Assembly (NCBI GenBank): GCA_913046335.1
Contig: CAJWSU010000001.1
Span: 124,001 to 188,000 of the forward strand
Reading direction: 5' to 3'
DNA from: TMED109 sp002684605
Lineage (GTDB): Bacteria > Pseudomonadota > Alphaproteobacteria > TMED109
Length of the DNA stretch: 64,000 nucleotides
Below the pieces are notes generated by a model. That model was not told the origin of the DNA and made no database searches. It saw only the letters and a program-made list of their open reading frames with translations. The position numbers and the translations under genes are program-made. Of the stretch, positions 44,854 to 52,752 are shown one piece after another. Positions within the stretch are counted from its first letter, which is position 1, and the number at the start of each line of letters is the position of its first letter.

Positions 44854-46664
44854 TGTCTAATAAAAAAGATCAAGTTAATGATTTTAAAAAAGCTATATCT
44901 TCTACTTTAAGAGCTATATCTAAAAAAAAAGATATTGATATCAATTTTGGAGCAGATACAGCTATAGATTCCAACTCTGTGACACTTCCATTGCCTAGTA
45001 TTAAACTTGAAGAGTTAGAAAAAAAAGAAATTAGAGGGATTGCAGATAGTATTGCACTAAAATTTAAGTACCATAACAAAAAAACCCATGCATCTTTAAA
45101 GCCTAAATCTAAAGTAGCAAAAAATATTTTTGACTCAATTGAGGATGCTAGATATGAATCTTTAGGGATTATAGAATATAATGGTATTAAATCTAATTTA
45201 GATAAAAATATGGAATCTAAATATAAAAATAACAAAGTTAACAAACTAATAAATCGCAATGAAGTCTCAATTGAAGATGCTGCAAAACTTATAATTCAAG
45301 AAAAACTAACTGATAAGACACTATCAAAAGATTTGTTAGAAATTACAAATACATGGAGAAAAGATTTAGAGCCAGTAATTAAAAAAAGTATAGAGGAATT
45401 AAAATATAATATATTTAAACAAAAAGATTTTTCTACTGTTTCTCTAAAACTATCTAAAGAGCTTCAATCTATTCAAGCTGAAGCAGATATTGAACAGGAT
45501 AATAAGGATGATAATGATGAAGATTCTGATAACCAAGAAGATGAGCAAGAGAAAAATAATAATGAAGAAAACCAAGATATAAGTGAACAAGAATCTGAAA
45601 CTGAAGAAAACTTATCTTCAGAGCAAGAAGATACAGATACTGATATTATAGAAGATGAAAATTCAGAATCAGAAAATAGTAAAGATGCTAATCCTTTTTA
45701 TTCACCTCCTGCAGAAGACAAAAATGATTTTAAATACAATGCATATTCACAAAAATTTGACGAAATAGTCCATGCACAAGATTTATGTGATCAAGATGAG
45801 TTATTAAGATTAAGAGGAAACCTAGATAAACAAATCGAAAATATGGATAATATAATTTCTCAATTAGCTAATAGATTACAAAGAAAGTTAATGGCACAAC
45901 AAAATAGATGGTGGGAATTTAATTTGGAAGAAGGTGTTTTGGACGCTTCTAGATTACCTAGAATAATAATTAATCCTCTTCAATCATTATCATATAAAAA
46001 AGAAATAGAATCAGAATTTAAAGACACAATAGTTACTTTACTAATAGATAACTCAGGTTCAATGAGGGGCAGACCTATTACTGTTGCCGCACTTAGTGCA
46101 GATATACTTGCAAGAACACTTGAAAGGTGTGGAGTAAAAGTAGAAATTTTAGGGTTTACTACTCGCTCTTGGAAAGGCGGAAAAGCTAGAGATGAATGGA
46201 TAAAAAATGGACGTCCCGCTAACCCTGGAAGACTAAATGAAATAAGGCATATAATATATAAAAGTGCAAACAATCCATGGAGAAGATCTAAAACAAATTT
46301 AGGACTAATGTTAAGAGAAGGAATTTTAAAAGAAAATATAGATGGAGAAGCAATTGAGTGGGCAACTGAGAGGCTAACTAAAAGGTCTGAAAAAAGAAAA
46401 ATATTAATGGTAATATCAGATGGTGCACCTGTAGATGATTCTACTCTAAGTACTAACTCCGGAAGTTACTTAGATAAACATTTAAGACAAGTAATCAAAA
46501 AAACAGAATCAAATCCAAATATAGAATTATTAGCAATAGGTATTGGACATGATGTCACACGGTATTATAATCAGGCATTAACAATTATAGAGGTTGATCA
46601 ATTAGGAGGAGCTATTACTAATCAGCTAGCTATCTTATTTGATAAAAAAATTAAGAAAAAATAA
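44853..46664 (+). CDS. cobT: CobT-like VWA-domain protein
   Basis: A 603-residue protein with three parts: an N-terminal helical CobT domain (about 1-200), a very acidic linker (about 210-285, rich in Asp and Glu) and a C-terminal von Willebrand A domain whose MIDAS motif D399-N-S401-G-S403 is intact, with TKR, DGAPVDDSTL and GIGHDVTRYY completing it. Together with CobS it resembles the MoxR-VWA pairs that remodel proteins or insert metals. It converges with rpmB at a 2-base gap. It is full length. Confidence 0.9.
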   Translation: MSNKKDQVNDFKKAISSTLRAISKKKDIDINFGADTAIDSNSVTLPLPSIKLEELEKKEIRGIADSIALKFKYHNKKTHASLKPKSKVAKNIFDSIEDARYESLGIIEYNGIKSNLDKNMESKYKNNKVNKLINRNEVSIEDAAKLIIQEKLTDKTLSKDLLEITNTWRKDLEPVIKKSIEELKYNIFKQKDFSTVSLKLSKELQSIQAEADIEQDNKDDNDEDSDNQEDEQEKNNNEENQDISEQESETEENLSSEQEDTDTDIIEDENSESENSKDANPFYSPPAEDKNDFKYNAYSQKFDEIVHAQDLCDQDELLRLRGNLDKQIENMDNIISQLANRLQRKLMAQQNRWWEFNLEEGVLDASRLPRIIINPLQSLSYKKEIESEFKDTIVTLLIDNSGSMRGRPITVAALSADILARTLERCGVKVEILGFTTRSWKGGKARDEWIKNGRPANPGRLNEIRHIIYKSANNPWRRSKTNLGLMLREGILKENIDGEAIEWATERLTKRSEKRKILMVISDGAPVDDSTLSTNSGSYLDKHLRQVIKKTESNPNIELLAIGIGHDVTRYYNQALTIIEVDQLGGAITNQLAILFDKKIKKK

Positions 46665-46666
46665 AG

Positions 46667-46957
46667 TTATGCTTTGGTAGTTTCTTTTCTTTTTATTAAT
46701 TTTTTATAATAAATAGCTGAAGCAGATAAGTCTTTCTCAAAAGCATCAGCAAGAAATTTATCAATTCCACCTTTTTTTTCTACTGTCCTTAACGCACTTG
46801 AAGAAACTCTAAATTTGACTGCTTTGTTAAGAATTTCACTAAACAATGAAGAATTTTGTAAATTAGGAAGAAAACGTCTTCTTGTTCTATTTTTAGCATG
46901 ACTTACATTATTGCCAGTCATAACTTTTTTACCTGTAAGCTCACATACTCTAGACAT
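46667..46957 (-). CDS. rpmB: 50S ribosomal protein L28
   Basis: A 96-residue L28 protein. CELTGKKVMTGNNVSHAKNRTRRRFLPNLQ at the N-terminus and FRVSSSALRTVEKKGGIDKFL in the middle are characteristic of the alphaproteobacterial form. It is basic and full length. The order cobT-rpmB facing each other is conserved in Alphaproteobacteria. It lies 78 bases after the start of the mutase gene in the same direction and may share its transcript or have its own promoter. Confidence 0.97.
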   Translation of the reverse strand: MSRVCELTGKKVMTGNNVSHAKNRTRRRFLPNLQNSSLFSEILNKAVKFRVSSSALRTVEKKGGIDKFLADAFEKDLSASAIYYKKLIKRKETTKA

Positions 46958-47035
46958 AAATTAATCCTTTACTTAATATTCTATAATTTAATAAAACTGA
47001 ATAGCATATCAGTCAAGAAATCTTTTATATAATAG

Positions 47036-49189
47036 TTAATTTTTAATTGGTCTTTGTTCAATTAATCCTAAAACTCTTCTTGCCGCATCTGTAATATTTG
47101 TTCCTGGGCCAAAGATTGCATCTACTCCTGCTTGCTCTAGTTCGGCATAGTCTTCATGAGGGATAACTCCTCCCGCTATGATTAAAACATTCTCATGCCC
47201 ATTTTTTCTAATACTTTTAATTAATTCAGGAATTAAAGTAAGGTGACCTCCAGCTAGACTTGAAGCACCAACGACATCTGGCTTATAGGAGTTTACCATA
47301 TCAGAGGATTCTTGCGGTGTTTGAAATAAGGGACCAACCTTAACATCAAATCCAAGGTCTTCATAAGCACTAGCAACAACATTTGCGCCTCTATCATGCC
47401 CATCCTGTCCTAATTTAACTATGAGAATGCGAGGTTTTCTCATTTTTTTTGTGAGAAAATCAGAAATAGCTTGTTTTACATAAATAAAGTTCTCATTTTT
47501 ACTAAGCTCTGCTCCATAAATACCCTTTACTCCTTTATAATTAGCTTGATGGCGGCTAAAAACTTTCTCTAAAGCATCAGAAATTTCTCCTACTGTTGCT
47601 CTTTTACGAGAAGCTTTTATACTTAAGTCTAGTAAGTTTTCTGATTTACTTTTAGCTCCACTGATCAAATTATTTAAAGCCTGCTTTACTTCTGTCTCAT
47701 CTCTTTTTTTACGTAATTTTTTTAAGTTTTTAATTTGTTGCTCTCTTACATCTGCATTATTAACTTTTAAAACATCAAATTTAGAATCTGATACTGATTC
47801 ATACTTGTTAACTCCAACTACTATAGACTCTTTAGAATCGACTGATGCTTGTCTTTTAGCCGCAGATTCTTCAATCATTTGTTTAGGTATTCCTTTTTCA
47901 ACTGCCTTGGTCATTCCTCCTAATTCTTCAATATTATTAATAATTTTTTCTGCAGAGGCTATAAGCCTGCCAGTTAAAGCTTCTATATAATAAGAGCCAG
48001 CTAGAGGATCAATAGACTTAGTGATACCAGTTTCTTCTTTTAAAATTAGTTGTGTATTTCTAGCGATTCTCGCAGAAAATTCTGTTGGTAAAGCAACTGC
48101 TTCATCAAATGCATTAGTATGAAGAGATTGAGTACCTCCTAGAACTGCGGCCATAGCCTCAACTGTAGTTCTAACAATATTATTATAAGGATCTTGCTCT
48201 GTTAAAGATACTCCTGATGTTTGACAATGTGTTCTTAACATCATAGATTTTTCATTTTTAGGATTAAAATGCTTTTTCATTAATGTGGCCCATAACCACC
48301 TTGCAGCTCTTAATTTTGCAATTTCCATAAAAAAGTTCATTCCAATTGCAAAGAAGAATGACAACCTAGGAGCAAAATCATCTACTTTTAAGCCATTATT
48401 TAAGGCTGCTCGTACATATTCTAAACCATCTGCAATTGTAAAAGCTAATTCTTGAGCTTGGTTGGCACCAGCTTCTTGCATATGATAACCACTAATAGAA
48501 ATAGAATTAAATAAAGGCATTTTTTCTGCTGTATACCCTATAATATCAGACACAATCCTCATTGAGGGAGCTGGCGGATATATATATGTGTTTCTAACCA
48601 TAAATTCTTTTAAAATATCATTTTGAATTGTTCCTCTTAGTTTTTTTTCTTCTACACCCTGTTCTTCTGCCGCTACAATAAAATTTGCTAATACTGGAAG
48701 AACAGCCCCATTCATTGTCATTGATACTGACATTTTATCTAATGGAATTTCATCAAATAATAGCTTCATATCCTCTACAGAATCGATAGCTACTCCTGAC
48801 ATTCCAACATCTCCAGAAACTCTGGGATGGTCACTATCGTACCCTCTATGTGTGGCTAAATCAAATGCTACAGATAATCCCATCTGTCCTGCTGCTAAAT
48901 TACGTTTATAGAATGCATTTGATGCTTTTGCTGTGGAAAAACCAGCATACTGTCTAACGGTCCATGGCCTACCGGCATACATTGTAGCTTTAGGGCCTCT
49001 TAAAAAAGGTTCTATTCCTGGCATTCCACCTAAGTGAGGAAGTCCTTCTAGATCATTTTCTGTATAAATTGGCTGTATATCTATACCTTCAGGAGTTTTC
49101 CATATTAAAGAATCACTCTCGCTTCCCTTTAGCTCTTTCTTTGCTAATTCTGACCATTCTTTCAAAGTTCTAGATGAATTTTTACTCAT
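47036..49189 (-). CDS. methylmalonyl-CoA mutase (large subunit type)
   Basis: A 717-residue adenosylcobalamin enzyme converting methylmalonyl-CoA to succinyl-CoA. The N-terminal substrate domain (to about residue 560) has FLRGPKATMYAGRPWTVRQYAGFSTA, MSVSMTMNGAVLPVLA and RTHCQTSGVSLTEQDPYNN; the C-terminal B12 domain has KLGQDGHDRGANVV, with H598 as the lower cobalt ligand, and VGASSLAGGH and IFGPGTNI. It is a single complete subunit, of the homodimeric ScpA/MutB kind, with both domains. No small subunit or MeaB chaperone is beside it. It likely completes propionate use together with PrpE. DUF1178 is 32 bases upstream. Confidence 0.95.
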   Translation of the reverse strand: MSKNSSRTLKEWSELAKKELKGSESDSLIWKTPEGIDIQPIYTENDLEGLPHLGGMPGIEPFLRGPKATMYAGRPWTVRQYAGFSTAKASNAFYKRNLAAGQMGLSVAFDLATHRGYDSDHPRVSGDVGMSGVAIDSVEDMKLLFDEIPLDKMSVSMTMNGAVLPVLANFIVAAEEQGVEEKKLRGTIQNDILKEFMVRNTYIYPPAPSMRIVSDIIGYTAEKMPLFNSISISGYHMQEAGANQAQELAFTIADGLEYVRAALNNGLKVDDFAPRLSFFFAIGMNFFMEIAKLRAARWLWATLMKKHFNPKNEKSMMLRTHCQTSGVSLTEQDPYNNIVRTTVEAMAAVLGGTQSLHTNAFDEAVALPTEFSARIARNTQLILKEETGITKSIDPLAGSYYIEALTGRLIASAEKIINNIEELGGMTKAVEKGIPKQMIEESAAKRQASVDSKESIVVGVNKYESVSDSKFDVLKVNNADVREQQIKNLKKLRKKRDETEVKQALNNLISGAKSKSENLLDLSIKASRKRATVGEISDALEKVFSRHQANYKGVKGIYGAELSKNENFIYVKQAISDFLTKKMRKPRILIVKLGQDGHDRGANVVASAYEDLGFDVKVGPLFQTPQESSDMVNSYKPDVVGASSLAGGHLTLIPELIKSIRKNGHENVLIIAGGVIPHEDYAELEQAGVDAIFGPGTNITDAARRVLGLIEQRPIKN

Positions 49190-49221
49190 AAACCTTTATA
49201 ACCTTTCAATAATATTTGATC

Positions 49222-49647
49222 TTAATTATCTTTTATCCAAGGAATTTTTATATATGGGACCCCATCTTCATTTAGTTTTTTTTCTTCTTTTTTTGTCGCG
49301 GTTCCCCTTATAGCTTTACCCTTATGTTCACCTTTATAAATTAATCTAGCTTCTTCTGCAAAATTTTCACCCACATCAATAGTTTGTTTTTCTATTTCTT
49401 TATTAAGAGTTCTAAGCTTAGTTTTAAGCTCTAATTCATTGAGATTAGACACTGTCTTTTTATTCAAATCTGTTCTAATTGATGATTTTTTAATTGATGG
49501 TGCTACTATTGCTCTTTCAACGTTATCATTACCACAAACCGGGCAGGTTACTAAGCCTTTTAAAGCCTGATTTTCATAATCACCAGAACTCGAAAACCAC
49601 CCTTCAAAAGTATGTAATAAATTACATTTAAGATCATATTTAATCAT
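49222..49647 (-). CDS. DUF1178 family protein
   Basis: A 141-residue protein. The N-terminus MIKYDLKCNLLHTFEGWFSSSGDYE, then GLVTCPVCGNDNVERAIVAPSI, matches DUF1178, with a zinc-ribbon-like half (CPVCG). The middle is helical and charged. Function unknown; it is common in Alphaproteobacteria near a nitrilase-like gene and grxC, as here (those lie just beyond the opposite-facing methyltransferase gene). It may be co-transcribed with the mutase gene downstream. Confidence 0.85.
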   Translation of the reverse strand: MIKYDLKCNLLHTFEGWFSSSGDYENQALKGLVTCPVCGNDNVERAIVAPSIKKSSIRTDLNKKTVSNLNELELKTKLRTLNKEIEKQTIDVGENFAEEARLIYKGEHKGKAIRGTATKKEEKKLNEDGVPYIKIPWIKDN

Positions 49648-49734
49648 AAAAATTACCTAAAATAATATATAGCCTTAATTAAAAAGTTATTTAGTATTCT
49701 TATAAAGAAGATAATATATATAATATATAATATT

Positions 49735-50283
49735 ATGAATAAAAATTTAAAAATAAATAATAATCTTAAAATTGGTAAACCTTCAAAATGGGTTACTAAT
49801 AATTTGAAGGATAATATTGGTGGACTAACTTTACTAGATATAGCATGCGGAAGTGGAAGGCATAGTATTTATGCAGCATCTAAAGGGTATAAAGTTATCA
49901 GCTTAGACATAAGTATGGAAAAAATTTTAAATTTTAAATCCATTAAATCAATTTATCCTATGCAAATAGATATTGAAGCTTCTAATGCATGGCCCTTTAA
50001 ATATAAAACATTTGATGCAGTGATAGTTACAAATTATCTTTATAGGCCAATATTTAAAAATATTATTAATAGTATTAAACTAGGTGGCATATTATTGTAT
50101 GAAACTTTTTCAATAGAAAACTCTATTTTTGGAAAACCTAATAACCCTAAATACTTATTAAAACCTCAAGAGTTATTAAGTCTAGCAAAGAAAAATAATA
50201 TGGAAATTATTAATTATGAAGAGATAATAACGCAATCTCCTATAAAAAAAGCTTTACAAAGAATTCATACAAGAATTAGATGA
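49735..50283 (+). CDS. class I SAM-dependent methyltransferase (TehB-like)
   Basis: A 182-residue methyltransferase. Motif I LLDIACGSGRHSIYAASKGYKVISLDIS lies near residues 33-60, and the acidic VDIEASNAWPF-like and DAVIVTNYLYRPIF motif IV segments follow. The RHSIYAASKG form resembles TehB-like and tellurite-resistance methyltransferases, though the substrate is not evident. It is short compared with many families but has the full Rossmann-like core. It is read opposite to its neighbours and ends in TGA, with a 2-base gap from the nitrilase-like gene. Confidence 0.83.
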   Translation: MNKNLKINNNLKIGKPSKWVTNNLKDNIGGLTLLDIACGSGRHSIYAASKGYKVISLDISMEKILNFKSIKSIYPMQIDIEASNAWPFKYKTFDAVIVTNYLYRPIFKNIINSIKLGGILLYETFSIENSIFGKPNNPKYLLKPQELLSLAKKNNMEIINYEEIITQSPIKKALQRIHTRIR

Positions 50284-50285
50284 GA

Positions 50286-51077
50286 TTATAATTTTCCCCA
50301 TACTTTTTTAACTATATCCGATTTATTAATGTCAATGTCTGCTAATATAATATCTTCATTATTTTTAGCTTCTACTGCTATTTTACCCCATGGGTCTACA
50401 ACCATTGAATGACCCCATGTTTCTCTTTTCTCATAATGGATTCCTATTTGTGCAGGAGCTAATACCCAAGAGCATGTTTCTATTGCTCTCGAACGAATTA
50501 ATACTTCCCAATGATCTTTTCCTGTATTTTTTGTAAAAGCTGACGGAATAGTAATAATGTTGCATCCTTTATCTAATAATTTAGAGTAAAGTTTGGGAAA
50601 CCTTATATCATAACAAATGGTTAAACCAATTTTACCTAATTCATTTTCTACTGTTACTATTTCTGAACCAGCAATATATCTATCAGATTCTTTATAACTT
50701 TCTTTTTCTGATAAAGTAGCATCAAACATATTAATTTTGTCATACCTTCCACAAATTTTTCCTAAATTGTCTATAAACAAAGAACGGTTTGCTAGTTTAT
50801 TTTTAATATTTTTTGAGGGGTATACTGCTATGGAGCCCAATAGTACATATATAGAATATTTTAATGCAGCTTCTCTTGCGGCTAAAAGCGCTGGGTGTCT
50901 TGATTCTTCTGTTGCCGCAGCTAAGGTTTCAGACCCTCTTCCCATAAATGCACAATTTTCAGGAAAAAGTACTATATCTGCTTTATGTTCTTTTGCTTTT
51001 CTAATTCCATTCAAAATACTTTTAATATTTACATCTAAATCTGGAACTGACGTCATTTGTATCAATGCTACTCGCAT
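50286..51077 (-). CDS. carbon-nitrogen hydrolase (Nit family)
   Basis: A 263-residue nitrilase superfamily protein. The Glu-Lys-Cys triad is visible: E in VLFPENCAFMG near residue 40, K in GRYDKINMFD near 110, and C in GLTICYDIRFPKLY near 147. The sequence fits the Nit1/Nit2 branch, which in other organisms hydrolyses deaminated glutathione, a metabolite repair role. It starts right after the grxC stop, consistent with a glutathione-linked unit. Confidence 0.92.
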   Translation of the reverse strand: MRVALIQMTSVPDLDVNIKSILNGIRKAKEHKADIVLFPENCAFMGRGSETLAAATEESRHPALLAAREAALKYSIYVLLGSIAVYPSKNIKNKLANRSLFIDNLGKICGRYDKINMFDATLSEKESYKESDRYIAGSEIVTVENELGKIGLTICYDIRFPKLYSKLLDKGCNIITIPSAFTKNTGKDHWEVLIRSRAIETCSWVLAPAQIGIHYEKRETWGHSMVVDPWGKIAVEAKNNEDIILADIDINKSDIVKKVWGKL

Positions 51078-51344
51078 TTAATCTATTTCTATATTTAGAG
51101 CTTTATCTAATTCCCCAGCACTTTCCATATCAAATAAATCATCGCAACCGCCTATATGTTTTCCATAACTAAATATTTGTGGGACGGATACTCTTCCGCC
51201 TGACAATTTAATCATTTCTTCTTTTTTATCGTATTGATCATGAATATTTATTTCTTCAAAATCTATATTTTTTGATTTTAGTAATTTTTTAGCTTGAGAA
51301 CAATAACCGCACAAATGTCCAGTATAGATTACAACACCGCTCAT
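51078..51344 (-). CDS. grxC: glutaredoxin (GrxC-like), CGYC active site
   Basis: An 88-residue glutaredoxin. The active site is CGYC in GHLCGYCSQAKKLL, in place of the usual CPYC, and the glutathione-binding TVPQ-type loop is VSVPQIF followed by GGCDDLF. It would reduce protein disulfides with glutathione. The gene begins the grxC-nitrilase unit and is divergent from a methyltransferase gene, with 72 bases between. CGYC occurs in some other glutaredoxins, so it is probably functional. Confidence 0.92.
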   Translation of the reverse strand: MSGVVIYTGHLCGYCSQAKKLLKSKNIDFEEINIHDQYDKKEEMIKLSGGRVSVPQIFSYGKHIGGCDDLFDMESAGELDKALNIEID

Positions 51345-51416
51345 ATAATAACTCCTAGATGTAAGATATAAAATAATATATACATATATTATAAAAACAA
51401 CTTTTTTAAAAAAAAT

Positions 51417-52205
51417 ATGGAAACAAAAATAGAATCTTTAATCCCCCAGATATTTGATAGAAAAAATATTCAAATAAATACTATTAAGCCTAATAAATTA
51501 TTTGTAAATATTGCTTCTGAGATTGCTATACGACTAAAAGAAACCAACCTACATTTTGAAAATGTTTTAGAATTAAACTCTAAATCTATAGATACAAGTA
51601 CCAAGATACTAGAAACTAAACTAATAAAAAATTTCTATAAAACTGCTATTAATAACCCTAAGAATAAAAATATTGTTAGCTTTAAAAGTGATGAAGAATA
51701 TCTTCCAATAAAAAATAATTCCTTAGACTTAGTTTATAGTATTTTAGGATTAAATACGGTTAATGACCTTCCTGGAACTTTTAAGCAAATATATAATTCT
51801 CTTAAGCCAGGAGGTTTATTTATCGGCACTTTCTGGGGAGAGGGAACTTTATCTCCGCTAGCAGAAAGTTTAGCTTATGCGGACGAGAAAATATTAAAAG
51901 GCCTGTATTCAAGAATTTTTCCATTTTGTGATATAAAAACATTAGGAAGCCTAATACAAAGAGCTGGCTTTAACATGCCTATGGCAGACCAAGAAAGAAA
52001 TTTAAAACAATATTCAAATATTAGAGATTTATTTATTGAAATACGCTCTTTTAATGAGAAAAATATATTAAATACTAGACCTAAATATTTTACTCCTAAA
52101 TCCGTTTTTGAAGAGGCAGAGAAGTACCTTGTCAGAAAGAATGATAACAAGCCTAAATTCTCTATGCCATATAATATTATATTTGTTATGGGCTGGAAAA
52201 ATTAA
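51417..52205 (+). CDS. SAM-dependent methyltransferase (NDUFAF5/BioC-like)
   Basis: A 262-residue methyltransferase-like protein. The N-terminal IPQIFDRKNIQINTIKPN matches the N-terminal portion of the alphaproteobacterial family whose mitochondrial relative NDUFAF5 hydroxylates complex I. The fold pattern includes LPIKNNSLDLVYSILGLNTVNDLPGTFKQIYNSLKPGGLFIGTFWG. Motif I is degenerate: the usual GxGxG is replaced by LELNSKSIDTS, so binding of SAM may be altered. It diverges from grxC. The function is inferred. Confidence 0.75.
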   Translation: METKIESLIPQIFDRKNIQINTIKPNKLFVNIASEIAIRLKETNLHFENVLELNSKSIDTSTKILETKLIKNFYKTAINNPKNKNIVSFKSDEEYLPIKNNSLDLVYSILGLNTVNDLPGTFKQIYNSLKPGGLFIGTFWGEGTLSPLAESLAYADEKILKGLYSRIFPFCDIKTLGSLIQRAGFNMPMADQERNLKQYSNIRDLFIEIRSFNEKNILNTRPKYFTPKSVFEEAEKYLVRKNDNKPKFSMPYNIIFVMGWKN

Positions 52206-52359
52206 GCTATAAAGTTTTTTATCTCAAAAAAATATAATTATCTATTCTCTATATATTTATTATTTTTAATTAACCTTGCATCATATAATGTCAAAGATTA
52301 TAGCCTAAACCCTAGAAATATAACTATACTTTGCTTAATATACTTTGTATTATTATATA

Positions 52360-52752
52360 ATGAATAAAAAATATTTTTTTCTAATTTTACAAATTATAAT
52401 TATAACCTTTATTAAAATATCAATGGTACATTCTGCAGAAGAAAAAAGTATATTCTGTAAAGGTATTTATTGGGCTAACAATACAGCAGAATATGCAGAA
52501 TGGGATATTATTTACGGTATACCTAAATACTATATTAATTTTAAAATTAATAATTCAATAAAAAAAGCAAAATTCTCTATTCGTAAGGGCAATGGTGGCA
52601 CTATAATTGGAACTGGTGGATGGGATAAAAAGACGGGTGAACAAAGCTCATTAACTCTTTTATATTCTTTAAGTAATAAAATATTTAAAATGAAAAGCCG
52701 TTATACTGACACTAGAATAGAGGGTAAATGCACAGGAATAATGACGTTATGA
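52360..52752 (+). CDS. exported protein of unknown function
   Basis: A 130-residue protein I do not recognise. It has a clear signal peptide (MNKKYFFLILQIIIITFIKI, cleavage near VHSAEE). The mature part begins SIFCKGIYWANNTAEYAEWDI, is rich in aromatic and basic residues, and has a probable disulfide pair (early CKG and late GKC). GGTIIGTGGWDKKTGEQSSLTLLY suggests a beta-rich fold. ATG 52360 is chosen over an in-frame TTG at 52345. Its end overlaps convergent argJ by 6 bases. The 154-base gap before it is almost all A/T. Confidence 0.6.
   Translation: MNKKYFFLILQIIIITFIKISMVHSAEEKSIFCKGIYWANNTAEYAEWDIIYGIPKYYINFKINNSIKKAKFSIRKGNGGTIIGTGGWDKKTGEQSSLTLLYSLSNKIFKMKSRYTDTRIEGKCTGIMTL

Noticed and set aside
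44870..45259. 129-residue open frame on the - strand inside cobT
   Set aside because: Hydrophobic shadow translation opposite the lysine-rich N-terminal part of cobT; no independent support.
49190..49221. Possible cobalamin riboswitch before the B12-dependent mutase
   Set aside because: The gap is only 32 bases, far too short for a riboswitch, and there is no B12-box-like sequence.
52321..52365. TTGCTT and TATAAT as a promoter for the small exported protein
   Set aside because: The spacing is about 19 bases and the TATAAT overlaps the start codon, so transcription would begin after the ATG.
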